Below are positions 27,883 through 37,682 of a stretch of DNA of 64,000 bases, one piece after another; positions within the stretch are counted from its first letter, which is position 1; each line of letters begins with the position of its first letter. The position numbers and the translations under genes are program-made. The notes beneath the pieces are model-generated. The model was not told where the DNA came from, did not search any database, and was given only the letters and a program-made list of their open reading frames with translations. Origin of the DNA: Aliiroseovarius sp. S1123 (lineage in GTDB: Bacteria > Pseudomonadota > Alphaproteobacteria > Rhodobacterales > Rhodobacteraceae); assembly GCF_023015885.1 (NCBI RefSeq), contig NZ_JALKBE010000004.1:236070-300069 (forward strand), read 5' to 3'.

Positions 27883-28677
27883 ACCGTCACCGCGTTTACC
27901 GCTATGACCACCTTTGCCGCATCGGCAGACTTAAGATGTGGACCCATAGGCAGGATTATTTCTTCATTTTTCATCTTATAGGCCAGTGGTAGCGCTCCAG
28001 GCACAAGGCGTGCATACGCCACCCGTGTGTGGGAAAGTAATGTGCGTTGGTTCATCGTTCTCATCCCTACTTTCGCCAGTATTTGTTTCAATCTATCGCG
28101 ATCGGGTGAGCGGACGACGTATCGATGCCAAGTTGAATTTTCCCGATTTAGCACGTGCGGTAAGAGCCGTCTGCTTTCCAACAGCCCCTCGGAATAGACC
28201 GTGGAAATCGGCCTGCGTCGATCGGTCCAAGCGTCAAAATCCGGCAGCGTTGCCCGCAACACATTGGCTTGAATTGAGTCAAGGCGAGAGTTTACGCCCT
28301 GCAGCTTATTCACATAATTTTTGCGGCTTCCATATTTAATCAGCACACGGGACCGGTTAGAAAGATCGGCGTTGTACTTTTCCACCGGCACGGATCGCGG
28401 TCCTACTGCCGTCACCGCCAGCCAATTAGCAATGTAAGTGTTAGACGGATCGAGCAAATCGTCGCCCGGCCCGATGTCTAGCGATGGCAGTGTTAGGATC
28501 AATGCGTCAAGACCTTTTGAAACACTCTGCGCATAATCGCCCAATCTTCCTCTAATGCATCGACTTCAGGCCCGAGGACGTACCAGCCTGACCCAAGAAC
28601 GCGACGAATGGCTGTGTCAATGTCAGCCCTAAGTAAGCGGCGCTGCCGTCGAGGCAGGGATTCATTTTGAAAACTCA
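27879..28677 (-). pseudogene. Decayed DegT/FdtB-type aminotransferase (second copy)
   Basis: The sequence aligns along its length with the intact aminotransferase at 30908-32005 but is broken twice. From ATG 28677 the frame gives 'DIDTAIRRVLGSGWYVLGPE', matching residues 18-37 of the intact copy. After 'EEDWA' (about 28530) the homology jumps to another frame that continues 'VSKGLDALILTLPSLDIGPGD'. Then about 94 codons are missing: the text runs from 'SVPVE' to 'SRVLIKYGSRKNYVN', skipping the region with the PLP lysine (K186 of the intact copy). It cannot encode an active transaminase. The downstream open part overlaps wzx by ATGA, so it may still be transcribed and partly translated. Confidence 0.88.
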
Positions 28678-28729
28678 TTTATCATTGTCGTTTATATGAG
28701 GTAGGAGAATTGAATGACATCGATATCGA

Positions 28730-30661
28730 CTATTCGAGTAGATCAAACGTTGCTCCAAGTTTTGTCGAGCCATCAACCGACAAATGCCCTACGTCTCTGT
28801 AAACTGGAACACCGTCTAGCGTTACTCGACATGTGCCAGCCTCACAAAGAAAATTTTCCAACCACACCACCCGTACTGTTTGTGAAACGACTTGTAATAA
28901 ATGGCGGGAGGCAAAGCTAAAAATGTGATGGTCCTCGACGGGGAAATCGCATGTGTCAACAGCGTTACCCATCAGATGATTGCGCACAAAGCATAATCCT
29001 AGATCTGCACCAGTTCTTGGAGGTGGCGACACTACAATCAAGTTCTTGCCGACGCTAGCCAACAAAGTAGATAGCGACGTCAATTCATTGGAAATTGCGT
29101 CCCTGCGTACATCCGGATCTGCGATGATGTTTCCATTTCGATCCCGCAAGTCACGCAGCGTCTGGTCGAAAGGAGAGCTAATTACAACAGTTCTAATAGA
29201 TGGTTGGTTCAATATCCAATTCAACGCCGAGTCATTGAAGCCAAGACAGTCTTGCCATGATGTGATGCTACCCTGGGCCGCTAAGTTGGGAATAGGACCG
29301 CATTGGCTGAGTGTCAGTTGAACCATTGAAGGCGACGAGGTGCGGACTTGAAGAGCTTGCGCTAAATGCATCGCAAAGCTGTCACCCCAAAGTGCCAGTA
29401 CCGGCTCGTCTGATGTGCGACAGTTGGGTGAAAGTGTGAATTGGCCGACATCACAATCGGGGTGAAGGCCATAGTTAGGAGCTAAGACATCATCGAAATC
29501 TGCAAAATCACTAAAGTTACTCCCGGACGGTGTTCTACGTCCGTCTAAACCGTCCCCTATGATAAGTGTTGCGCCTATTAAGGTAACAATGGCTATTGTA
29601 GCAACAGTCGCTAAGCCGATGCTCTGGCCTCCCTCAAGTAAAGGTGACGACCCTCGGAAGGGCTGCTCTACAAATCTCCAACTTAGCCATGCCAAAAAAA
29701 ACGTTAGCACTAATATGCCAATTAGTAGAATCCCGTCCGGTTCAGTGATTAGACGAATTCGTGCGAAAGCTAATACAGGTTGGTGCCATAGATAAGCGCT
29801 ATAACTAATCAAACCAATTCCGACGAGTGGCGGCATACTAAGCAAACGAGCTGTCCATGTTTGTTTGTGTGCAAATCCTAAAATTAGCGCAGTGCCCACT
29901 ACTGGCACGAGTGTCCAAACGCTTGGCATGGGAGTATAAGAATTGAACCCAAAAATAGCCAACATAACTAGTGAAAGTCCAACAAAACTTAAAGAGTTTG
30001 CAAGCAATTTTGGAACCTGACGGACCGAATGAACACTATAAACTGCCAGCAATGAGCCGATGAGAAGTTCCCACAGCCGTGTTGGCAGCAGATAGAACGT
30101 GGCACTAGGCGCATGGCGCGCGCCCCATTCAGCCAAAGCAAGGCTGGCTAGGATTGTCACCAGCATTGTAGGGATAAGCAGCATCTTCCTTCGTCGAACC
30201 AGAAACGCAAAAATCGGTGGAAAGAAAAGGTAAAATTGCTCTTCTACCGCTAGAGACCAAGTGTGTAATAATGGCTTAAGCTCGGCAGCAGCGCCAAAAT
30301 AGTCAGACTCCCGCCAAAATAGGATGTTTGAGCCAAAAAACACCGTTGCAATCAAACTTTTACCAAAGGCGATAAGCTCCCCTGGAAGCATCCAAATGTA
30401 AGCGAAGGGAAGGCTGAATATCAAAACAAAAACTAGTGCAGGCAGTATGCGGCGCGCTCTACGCTCATAAAAATTTCTAATTGAGAAGCGATCTGCTTCC
30501 AGATCGGATAGAATTATTGAAGTGATCAGATAACCACTGATCACGAAAAATACGTCTACTCCAACATAACCACCTGAAAACAAAGGTAAACCTGCATGAA
30601 ATAGAATGACAGGAATTACTGCTACGCAGCGTAGTCCGTCGATCTCTGGGCGATAAATCAT
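28730..30661 (-). CDS. O-acyltransferase with acyltransferase-3 and SGNH domains (OatA-like)
   Basis: 643 residues. The N-terminal half is a ten-helix acyltransferase-3 domain: 'RPEIDGLRCVAVIPVILFHAGL' with the catalytic His, 'GVDVFFVISGYLIT' and 'FYERRARRILPAL'. The C-terminal half is a periplasmic SGNH domain, with 'ALWGDSFAMHLAQAL' as the G-D-S block. Such proteins O-acetylate LPS, capsule or peptidoglycan. It sits between the two halves of the duplicated degT-wzx region and is AT-rich, so it was probably inserted there. Confidence 0.9.
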   Translation of the reverse strand: MIYRPEIDGLRCVAVIPVILFHAGLPLFSGGYVGVDVFFVISGYLITSIILSDLEADRFSIRNFYERRARRILPALVFVLIFSLPFAYIWMLPGELIAFGKSLIATVFFGSNILFWRESDYFGAAAELKPLLHTWSLAVEEQFYLFFPPIFAFLVRRRKMLLIPTMLVTILASLALAEWGARHAPSATFYLLPTRLWELLIGSLLAVYSVHSVRQVPKLLANSLSFVGLSLVMLAIFGFNSYTPMPSVWTLVPVVGTALILGFAHKQTWTARLLSMPPLVGIGLISYSAYLWHQPVLAFARIRLITEPDGILLIGILVLTFFLAWLSWRFVEQPFRGSSPLLEGGQSIGLATVATIAIVTLIGATLIIGDGLDGRRTPSGSNFSDFADFDDVLAPNYGLHPDCDVGQFTLSPNCRTSDEPVLALWGDSFAMHLAQALQVRTSSPSMVQLTLSQCGPIPNLAAQGSITSWQDCLGFNDSALNWILNQPSIRTVVISSPFDQTLRDLRDRNGNIIADPDVRRDAISNELTSLSTLLASVGKNLIVVSPPPRTGADLGLCFVRNHLMGNAVDTCDFPVEDHHIFSFASRHLLQVVSQTVRVVWLENFLCEAGTCRVTLDGVPVYRDVGHLSVDGSTKLGATFDLLE

Positions 30662-30677
30662 CTATAATACCACATTA

Positions 30678-30923
30678 TCATTTCCGTTTAGGAACTGCTG
30701 GGCGAAGATCGACAGCACTGCGGTAAAGGGATTGTGCCGCAATTGACCGGCACCAAACCATGCTAATCAGGCCAACGCCGGAAAGTCCTGATAGAATTGC
30801 CAACACTTTCATCGACGAAATCGAAATCATGGTATTGACTGCTTGCGCGTTGCCAATAAACGCCATGGAACGGATCAGGCCGCAAGAATTATCGAACACA
30901 GGCTGTGTCAACTTGCAGCACAA
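30678..30923 (-). pseudogene. N-terminal fragment of a second Wzx flippase
   Basis: An 81-codon frame directly after the aminotransferase gene. Its 'RSMAFIGNAQAVNTMISISS' aligns with 'RSSSIIGGAQVINIAVGLVK' of the intact wzx at 26377-27882. The match continues with 'MKVLAILSGLSGVGLISM' against 'MKFVAVLLGPAGVGLLGL', and then similarity ends. It thus keeps about one membrane helix of a 12-14 helix protein and cannot work as a flippase. Its place immediately after degT mirrors the other, intact copy. Confidence 0.75.
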
Positions 30924-32005
30924 ACGATATTACAGACGGCTGTCGTCTGCTGAGCAGGCATCTGCGGCCCAATCGGCAGGCTCACTAGCTCATCCGCCAT
31001 CCGGCGTGCGAGGGGGAAATCATCCTCGGCAATGCCCAGCCCTGCATAGGCTTCCTGCATATGCGGGGGGATCGGATAGTGGATCAGTGTGCCGATGTCA
31101 GCCGCTCCAAGGCGCTGTTGCAGCGCATCCCGTTCGGTGCTGCGAACGACGTACAGGTGCCAAACGGGGTCGGCCCAGTCGGGAACATGGGGCAGGATCA
31201 GCCCGCTGTCTTCCAGCCCTTTGGTATAGAGGTCCGCGATCGTCCGGCGACGGTCGGTCCAGTCGTCGAGATGCTTCAGCTTCACCCGCAGCACTGCCGC
31301 CTGGATCGGATCAAGGCGCGAGTTCACGCCTTGCACCTCGTTCACGTACTTCACACGACTGCCATAGTTACGCAGCACCTGCACCTTGTCAGCCAGATCG
31401 GGACGGTTTGTGGTAATGGCACCACCATCGCCCAAGGCGCCGAGGTTTTTGCCGGGGTAAAAGCTCCAGCAGACAATATCGCCATGCGCGCCGATGCGCT
31501 TACCTTTGTAACGTGCGCCATGGGCCTGTGCCGCATCCTCGACCACCGCAATGCCGTGCTGCCGCGCGAGGGTCAGGATCGGATCCATATCGGCGGGTTG
31601 CCCGTACAGATGCACCGGCAAAAGCACCTTGGTCTGCGGCGTGATCGCCGCAGCGATCCGCGTCGTGTCAATGTTGTGGGTGGCTGGATCGGGTTCGACC
31701 GGCACCGGCGTAGCGCCGACTGCAGAAACGGCCAGCCATGTGGCGATATAGGTGTTGGACGGCACAATCACCTCGTCACCCGGACCCACTTCAAGCGCGC
31801 GCAGCGCAAGGATCAACGCATCAAGTCCGTTGGCCAGTCCGACAGCATGTTTGGCGTCACAATATTCGGCCCATTCCGCCTCAAATGCATCAACCTCTGG
31901 TCCGAGGATGTACCAACCGCTATCCAGCACGCGCGAGACTGCCGTGTCGATTTCAGGCTTCAGTTCGCGGTAGGATGCGCCAAGATCGAGGAAGGGAATT
32001 TTCAT
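30908..32005 (-). CDS. DegT/DnrJ/EryC1 aminotransferase, FdtB/QdtB-like
   Basis: 365 residues. The PLP lysine is K186 in '[16 protein letters not shown]'. Other family marks are '[18 protein letters not shown]' (aspartate binding the pyridine N), '[21 protein letters not shown]' and '[21 protein letters not shown]'. With the adjacent 3,4-ketoisomerase it would aminate C3 of a dTDP-3-keto-6-deoxyhexose to give dTDP-Fuc3N or dTDP-Qui3N. The isomerase type decides which epimer, and I cannot settle that by eye. It overlaps the isomerase gene by four bases. Confidence 0.9.
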   Translation of the reverse strand: MKIPFLDLGASYRELKPEIDTAVSRVLDSGWYILGPEVDAFEAEWAEYCDAKHAVGLANGLDALILALRALEVGPGDEVIVPSNTYIATWLAVSAVGATPVPVEPDPATHNIDTTRIAAAITPQTKVLLPVHLYGQPADMDPILTLARQHGIAVVEDAAQAHGARYKGKRIGAHGDIVCWSFYPGKNLGALGDGGAITTNRPDLADKVQVLRNYGSRVKYVNEVQGVNSRLDPIQAAVLRVKLKHLDDWTDRRRTIADLYTKGLEDSGLILPHVPDWADPVWHLYVVRSTERDALQQRLGAADIGTLIHYPIPPHMQEAYAGLGIAEDDFPLARRMADELVSLPIGPQMPAQQTTAVCNIVCAAS

Positions 32006-32436
32006 TTTACGCCCTCGTTTACCACGACCATGAAATCATCATAGTCGCGGAAGTAGTCAGATTCGTCATAGGGGTGCGATGCCAAAACCATGCAAACCGC
32101 ACCTTGGCTGAAGCTATCCATTTCACGCCAGATCAATCGATTGATGTAAAGACCTTTGCGCGGATCGCGCAGCCAATATTCAGACTTGTTTTTACCATCG
32201 TCTATTTTCATTCTGAAGCTGCCGGATAGGGCAAAAACCACCTGTTCCAGATCACGGTGTGCGTGGCCGCCACGTTCCGCGTCGACCGGCACGTTGTAGA
32301 GATAATAGACACGTCGGATCGGAAACGGGACGTGGCGCTCACCTTCGATGAAGGTAAGATCGCCTCGTGGGTCGGTCACAACGGGCAGGTCGATGAGCCG
32401 CACATGACCGGCTAAAGGTGTGTTTTGTTCAATCAT
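32002..32436 (-). CDS. dTDP-4-keto-6-deoxyglucose 3,4-ketoisomerase, FdtA/QdtA-like cupin
   Basis: 144 residues from ATG 32436, a single cupin of the WxcM-like family. It has '[29 protein letters not shown]', '[20 protein letters not shown]' with the catalytic His pair, and '[19 protein letters not shown]'. It isomerises the RmlB product before transamination by the downstream aminotransferase. The start overlaps the GNAT gene stop by eight bases. Confidence 0.9.
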   Translation of the reverse strand: MIEQNTPLAGHVRLIDLPVVTDPRGDLTFIEGERHVPFPIRRVYYLYNVPVDAERGGHAHRDLEQVVFALSGSFRMKIDDGKNKSEYWLRDPRKGLYINRLIWREMDSFSQGAVCMVLASHPYDESDYFRDYDDFMVVVNEGVK

Positions 32437-32986
32437 TGTTACTTCCCGATTGCAGAACATCCATGTGCGCCAGCTTGTCTGCTGCAAACTGCGCCCGCGA
32501 ATAGATGAAGAAAATATCCTGCTGTGTCCGGTGAGCTTCGGTCATACCAAGACGGCGATAAAAGGCTTCTGCATGAGTGTTTTCTACCCGCACATCGACG
32601 TTCGCCATATCGAGCCCGAGAGTGTCAAAACCAACGCCAAATGACAAAACAGCGCTCTCTAAAGCGGCCTTCCGCGGCTTGTTATGATCGAGGATCCAGC
32701 TTCCCCAAGTGAATTGATCACCGGTTATGTCGTAAAGGCGCACAACGCCGCAGCGCAAACCGTCCTTACGCTCGATCACAAAGTAATATTCTGAACCAGC
32801 GGCCTCACGCGTTCTATAAGCTTCGATCCAACTGCGCTGATCTTCCACTGTGCCAGTCACGGTGGACAGGTGGCCATTGTAGGTCGGATCCGTCCGCAAC
32901 CCATGAATATACGGGGCATCCTCTGGCTGGACGAGCCGCAGAGAAAGCTGAACTCCGTCGATCTTAGACAAAGCGGGGTGTCTCAT
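32429..32986 (-). CDS. GNAT-family sugar N-acetyltransferase candidate
   Basis: 185 residues of RimJ/RimL-type GNAT fold: '[20 protein letters not shown]' at the start, '[20 protein letters not shown]' and '[17 protein letters not shown]' near the end. Position between the 3,4-ketoisomerase/aminotransferase pair and the uronate genes suggests it N-acetylates the dTDP-3-amino-3,6-dideoxyhexose. That substrate is inferred, since most characterised enzymes of this step are hexapeptide-repeat proteins. It overlaps the upstream dehydrogenase by four bases. Confidence 0.7.
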   Translation of the reverse strand: MRHPALSKIDGVQLSLRLVQPEDAPYIHGLRTDPTYNGHLSTVTGTVEDQRSWIEAYRTREAAGSEYYFVIERKDGLRCGVVRLYDITGDQFTWGSWILDHNKPRKAALESAVLSFGVGFDTLGLDMANVDVRVENTHAEAFYRRLGMTEAHRTQQDIFFIYSRAQFAADKLAHMDVLQSGSNND

Positions 32987-34254
32987 AGCCTCAGATCGCT
33001 TTCTTGCGTATCAAGAACATTCTTCAGGTCATAAAGGACATGGTCAGCCTTGCCAAAACCGCGCATCACGTCCGCCCCCATCGCCTTGAACTGGTCATGC
33101 GCGACGGCCAGAACGATCCCGTCATAGCCGCCATCTTGCGGGGTCTGCACAAGGTCCAGCCCGTATTCATGGCGCGCCTCATCCACGTTCGTCCACGGAT
33201 CGTGCACATCAACCTGAATGCCGTAATCCTGCAACTCGCGCACGACGTCGACAACACGAGTATTACGTAGGTCTGGGCAGTTTTCTTTGAATGTCAAACC
33301 CAGAACCAACACCCGCGCACCATCGACTTGGATCCGCCGTTTGAGCATGGCCTTGACTAGTTGCCCTGCAACATAGGCGCCCATTCCGTCATTTATGCGC
33401 CGCCCCGCCAAGATCACTTGCGGGTGATATCCCATCGCCTCGGCCTTGTGGGTCAGATAATATGGATCGACCCCTATACAGTGTCCGCCGACCAGGCCGG
33501 GCCGGAAGGGCAGGAAGTTCCATTTGGTCCCGGCCGCTTTCAGCACGGCTTCGGTGTCGATCCCCATCTTGTTGAAGATGATTGCCAACTCGTTGATCAG
33601 CGCGATGTTGAGGTCGCGCTGCGTGTTTTCGATAACCTTTGCTGCCTCGGCCACACGGATGCTTTCGGCCATGTAGGTTCCAGCGGTGATGATGCTGGCA
33701 TAAAGCTTGTCTACCTCTTCGGCGATCTCTGGCGTCGATCCAGACGTTACCTTGCGAATATCAGGCAGACGATGGGTCTTGTCGCCTGGGTTGATCCGTT
33801 CAGGGGAGTACCCAGCGAAAAAGTCTTTGTTGAAGGTCAAACCCGAGACGCGCTCCAGCACCGGAACGCAGTCTTCTTCTGTGGCGCCGGGATAGACGGT
33901 GGATTCGTAGATCACGATGTCGCCGCGCTTCAGAACCTTGCCCAGAGTTTCAGAAGCCTTGACCAGTGGGGCAAGATCTGGGCGTTTGTGCGCGTCAATC
34001 GGCGTCGGGACCGTGACGATATAGATGTTCGCCTCAGCCAGACCCGCCGGATCGGTCGTGAAAGACAAATGCGCGGCATCACGAAGCTCATCCCCGGAAA
34101 CTTCCAGTGTGCTGTCGCTACCATTGCGCAGCGCATCAATGCGGCCTTGGTTGATATCAAAGCCGATCACAGGTCGGACCTTGCCAAACTCCACCGCAAG
34201 CGGAAGGCCGACGTAGCCAAGGCCAATAACAGCGATTGTCTTATTCATGTTCAA
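32983..34254 (-). CDS. UDP-HexNAc 6-dehydrogenase, TviB/WbpA-like
   Basis: 423 residues of the UDP-sugar dehydrogenase family. It has '[19 protein letters not shown]' (NAD-binding), '[18 protein letters not shown]', '[20 protein letters not shown]' and the catalytic cysteine in '[19 protein letters not shown]'. The [10 protein letters not shown] form separates it from UDP-glucose dehydrogenases (G-G-S-C-F-P-K-D), one of which is encoded at 36.3 kb. The product is probably a UDP-N-acetylhexosaminuronate, a plausible target for the AsnB-type amidotransferase. Confidence 0.88.
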   Translation of the reverse strand: MNMNKTIAVIGLGYVGLPLAVEFGKVRPVIGFDINQGRIDALRNGSDSTLEVSGDELRDAAHLSFTTDPAGLAEANIYIVTVPTPIDAHKRPDLAPLVKASETLGKVLKRGDIVIYESTVYPGATEEDCVPVLERVSGLTFNKDFFAGYSPERINPGDKTHRLPDIRKVTSGSTPEIAEEVDKLYASIITAGTYMAESIRVAEAAKVIENTQRDLNIALINELAIIFNKMGIDTEAVLKAAGTKWNFLPFRPGLVGGHCIGVDPYYLTHKAEAMGYHPQVILAGRRINDGMGAYVAGQLVKAMLKRRIQVDGARVLVLGLTFKENCPDLRNTRVVDVVRELQDYGIQVDVHDPWTNVDEARHEYGLDLVQTPQDGGYDGIVLAVAHDQFKAMGADVMRGFGKADHVLYDLKNVLDTQESDLRL

Positions 34255-34275
34255 TTTAGCAACCCTATAGAATTC

Positions 34276-35316
34276 CTATGTGCTTGTGGGCACCCTTGCG
34301 CGCTGCTTTTGGGACAGAGTGCGCAGTATCGGGCGTTCGTAAATGAGGTGGTAGAAAACACCGGCAGCAAGGCTGATCAGGACGCATGCCGCAAATGTTA
34401 GAGACCAAATATCGTAGGCCTGAAAAAAACGTGCGATGATCGATTGTAGCGGGTTGTGGATGAGATAAACCGCATAGCTTGATGCTCCAAGCAATGCCCA
34501 CGAATTGGATAATCTAAACGAGTATCGCTGTTCAAAGAGAGCTAAGCCAAGCACCATTGGGGCCAAAGCGATACCCAGCACGACACGATGGGGATCGTAT
34601 AAAAGAGAAAATACCACTACTCCCGAAAGGCCCAGACATAGTGGTACCCACCATCGCGCTGGGGATATTCTACCGAACAGATGCGCAGCTACCATGCCGG
34701 CCACAAACTCAAGGATCAGTGGATGAAGCGCTGTCCTCACGAGAGGATTTGAGAGCTGTTCATCCACGTTAAGCACTGCGGCACCGAGCACCAGAGCGAC
34801 CCATGCACAGACAATGTGCCAAAAGTATCGGGTCACAAAGAAAGAAAGAAAGAACAGATAGAAAACCATTTCGAAAGTCAGCGTCCAAGCGACTGACAGC
34901 GCTGGCGGAGAATTCGACGGCATCAATGTAAGCGAAGTAAACCAACCCCATTCTCGATCCCCCTGAGACAGACCAGGGAAAAGCAAATAGGAGGCGATCA
35001 AGGCAAATGTGATTGGCAGATAGGGCGTGTAGATCCGTCGGATACGTTTGCTGAGGAAGCGTCGCGCTGCGCCATACTCTCTCGAGTCATTCTGATGGAT
35101 ATGATAAATTATGAAGCCGCTCAGAACAAAAAAGAAGTCGACCCCATATAGTCCAAAGTGGAACATGCTCGCGTGATCTGATGAGGTGAATGCGTCGCTT
35201 GAAATGCTCGCATGATGTGCCACCACGGCTAATGCCGCCAAGCCACGGCCAACTTCCAGTGTACCTAGTTTCCGCTTAGCTGAGTAAGCTGCAATTTGGA
35301 TTTCAGTAGTGGTCAT
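34276..35316 (-). CDS. Membrane O-acyltransferase, acyltransferase-3 family
   Basis: 346 residues with about ten membrane segments: 'LEVGRGLAALAVVAHHAS' (the R-x10-H motif with catalytic His), 'GLYGVDFFFVLSGFIIYH' and 'FLSKRIRRIYTPYLPITFAL'. Unlike the 28.7-kb gene it has no SGNH domain and ends with the membrane part. It is likely to acetylate a repeat-unit sugar. It overlaps the epimerase gene by four bases. Confidence 0.9.
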   Translation of the reverse strand: MTTTEIQIAAYSAKRKLGTLEVGRGLAALAVVAHHASISSDAFTSSDHASMFHFGLYGVDFFFVLSGFIIYHIHQNDSREYGAARRFLSKRIRRIYTPYLPITFALIASYLLFPGLSQGDREWGWFTSLTLMPSNSPPALSVAWTLTFEMVFYLFFLSFFVTRYFWHIVCAWVALVLGAAVLNVDEQLSNPLVRTALHPLILEFVAGMVAAHLFGRISPARWWVPLCLGLSGVVVFSLLYDPHRVVLGIALAPMVLGLALFEQRYSFRLSNSWALLGASSYAVYLIHNPLQSIIARFFQAYDIWSLTFAACVLISLAAGVFYHLIYERPILRTLSQKQRARVPTST

Positions 35317-36323
35317 TTTCCAGAATACTCCCGATACCAGTCCACAAATTTCGCGATGCCATCACGAAAATCGGTCTGGGGACGATAGCCGGTCAATGTT
35401 TTCAACAGATCTGCATTGGCCCATGTCGCGGGCACATCGCCGGTTTGCATGCCCATGTAATTCCGGTCCGCTTTTTGGCCGAGGCAGTCCTCGATGGCAT
35501 CGACAAAATCCAGCAAACGTACCTTGTCGGAGTTGCCGATGTTCACCACGCGGTAGGGTGCAACAGGCGACAAACTATCGCCTTCGGGAACCACGCCGTC
35601 CTCGGGGCGCACCGGGGCCGCGTCGATCAGCAGGCGGATCGCGCGCACCAGATCATCGACGTAGGTAAAGTCGCGGTACATATCGCCATTGTTATAAATA
35701 TCAATCGGACGACCATCGAGCATGGCATCAACGAACTTGTACAGGGCCAAGTCTGGCCGCCCCCACGGTCCATAGACGGTAAAAAACCGGAACATCGTGG
35801 TCGGCAAATCGTAGAGGTGGGCATAGGCATGCCCCATGCTCTCCGAGGCTTTCTTGGTGGCAGCATAAATCGTCAGCTGTGTGTCAGCTTTTTCGGTCTC
35901 GATGAATGGCATTTCTACGTTCGCACCATAGACGGAGGAAGTCGAAGCCATCATCAGGTGCTGGACTTTGAGGCGACGCGCGGCCTCCATCACATTGAAC
36001 GTACCGATGACATTGCTGTCGAGGTAAGCCCGCGGGTTCTCAAGGCTGTAGCGCACGCCTGCTTGGGCCGCGAGATGGACGATCACGTCCGGCGCGAATT
36101 CATCCGCCACACGGTCGAAGGCCGCCTGGTCCTCAAGCATGCCTTCGCTGGCTGCGAAGTTCGGGTTCTGCAGCAGCATTTGATGGCGCCGCTGCTTCAA
36201 CGCCACATCGTAGTAATCCGTCATCCCGTCAAAGCCGTGGATGATGAACCCTTCGGCAAGCAGCAGTTTCGCAAGATGGAAACCGATAAACCCGGCGGTG
36301 CCTGTGATTAGAACGCGTTGCAT
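35313..36323 (-). CDS. NAD-dependent epimerase, UDP-glucuronate 4-epimerase-like
   Basis: 336 residues from ATG 36323, which places 'RVLITGTAGFIGFHLAKLL' at the N-terminus as in relatives. An ATGA overlap with ugd at 36341 offers a start six codons earlier. It has 'VHLAAQAGVRYSLENPRAY', 'MASTSSVYG' and catalytic 'YAATKKASE' (Y-x-x-x-K). It follows UDP-glucose dehydrogenase directly, so it most likely converts UDP-GlcA to UDP-GalA. Confidence 0.88.
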   Translation of the reverse strand: MQRVLITGTAGFIGFHLAKLLLAEGFIIHGFDGMTDYYDVALKQRRHQMLLQNPNFAASEGMLEDQAAFDRVADEFAPDVIVHLAAQAGVRYSLENPRAYLDSNVIGTFNVMEAARRLKVQHLMMASTSSVYGANVEMPFIETEKADTQLTIYAATKKASESMGHAYAHLYDLPTTMFRFFTVYGPWGRPDLALYKFVDAMLDGRPIDIYNNGDMYRDFTYVDDLVRAIRLLIDAAPVRPEDGVVPEGDSLSPVAPYRVVNIGNSDKVRLLDFVDAIEDCLGQKADRNYMGMQTGDVPATWANADLLKTLTGYRPQTDFRDGIAKFVDWYREYSGK

Positions 36324-36337
36324 ATTGTTACTTTCTT

Positions 36338-37642
36338 TCATCGCCCAACACTCGCGTAGGCGCTAAACCCGGCCGCGACTGCGTCCGCTTCTTCGTAAAT
36401 GTTGCGCAAATCCGCCATTTTTGGTGACGTCATTGCGCCTGCCAAGCGGCTGAGATCCAGCGCCCGGAATTCATTCCATTCGGTTAGAATGATTATCACC
36501 TCAGCATCGATAGCGGCCTCGTAGGGATCCTCGTGCCAGGATGCACCTGGTAGCAAAGCTTCACCTTCGCGTTTGCCTTGCGGATCGACAATGCGAACCT
36601 TTGCCCCGGCACCAACAAGCGCGGGCACGATTGTGAGAGCTGGCGCATCACGCATGTCGTCTGTGTTTGGCTTGAAGGTCACACCGAGAACAAGGATCTG
36701 CTTTCCGTTGACGGTGCCGTCACATAGCTCCATCACCTTATCGAGCATGCGCCGCTTGACTGCATCATTTACCAAGATGACGGTTTCCGTGATGCGCATC
36801 GGCATCCCGTGCTCTTGTCCGATGCGCGCAAGTGCAGACGTGTCTTTTGGAAAGCATGATCCTCCGTATCCGGGGCCCGCATGCAGAAACTTGTTTCCGA
36901 TGCGTCCGTCCATCCCCATGCCTTTGGCAACAGACTTTACGTCAGCGCCCACGCGCTCACAGAGCGCCGCGATCTCGTTGATGAAACTTATCTTTGTCGC
37001 CAAGAACGCATTGGCTGCGTATTTAATCAATTCGGAACTTTCCAAATCGGTGTAGATAATCGGAAAATCCCGCAAAAATAGCGGCCGGTAGATCTCTCCC
37101 ATGACCTGTTTGGCGCGATCGGTTTCGACACCGACAACTACACGGTCAGGTTTCATGAAGTCCTCAATTGCGGCGCCTTCACGCAAGAATTCGGGGTTGG
37201 AGGCCACGTCAAAATCGGAGTCTGGGCGCGTTTGCCGGATCACATCGGCCACACGCCGATTGGTGCCGACCGGAACCGTTGATTTGGTCACAACGACCGC
37301 ATATCCGGTCAGAGCGCGGGCGACATCTTCTGCAGCAGCCATCACATAGGTCAAATCAGCATGGCCGTCCCCACGCCGTGTAGGTGTGCCAACTGCGATG
37401 AACACCGCATCGGCACCGTCCACAGCAGCGGCTGTTTCCGTGGAAAACTGTAGGCGTCCCGCAGCAACGTTGCGCGCCATAACAATATCGAGACCAGGCT
37501 CGTAGATTGGAACCTCTCCGGAGTTCAGCTTGGCTATTTTTTCAGCTGAGGTGTCCACGCATGTGACCTCATGACCGAAGTCAGAAAAGCACACGCCGGA
37601 AACAAGCCCGACGTATCCCGTGCCAATCATTGCAATCTTCAT
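36338..37642 (-). CDS. ugd: UDP-glucose 6-dehydrogenase
   Basis: 434 residues. 'IAMIGTGYVGLVSGVCFSDFG' is the NAD-binding start, 'SNPEFLREGAAIEDFMKPDR' is the family signature, and the catalytic Cys is in 'GPGYGGSCFPKDTSAL' (about residue 260). 'LGVTFKPNTDDMRDAP' is also conserved. It makes UDP-glucuronate and is the first biosynthetic gene of the 23-kb minus-strand operon, 40 bases after the MarR-type regulator. Confidence 0.97.
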   Translation of the reverse strand: MKIAMIGTGYVGLVSGVCFSDFGHEVTCVDTSAEKIAKLNSGEVPIYEPGLDIVMARNVAAGRLQFSTETAAAVDGADAVFIAVGTPTRRGDGHADLTYVMAAAEDVARALTGYAVVVTKSTVPVGTNRRVADVIRQTRPDSDFDVASNPEFLREGAAIEDFMKPDRVVVGVETDRAKQVMGEIYRPLFLRDFPIIYTDLESSELIKYAANAFLATKISFINEIAALCERVGADVKSVAKGMGMDGRIGNKFLHAGPGYGGSCFPKDTSALARIGQEHGMPMRITETVILVNDAVKRRMLDKVMELCDGTVNGKQILVLGVTFKPNTDDMRDAPALTIVPALVGAGAKVRIVDPQGKREGEALLPGASWHEDPYEAAIDAEVIIILTEWNEFRALDLSRLAGAMTSPKMADLRNIYEEADAVAAGFSAYASVGR

Positions 37643-37682
37643 TGATAGAGGGCCTTTGATTCAAATTGGATTTGCATGAAAC

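Noticed and set aside
35445..36311. 288-codon + strand frame
   Set aside because: It lies wholly antisense to the epimerase gene, whose catalytic motifs are clear.
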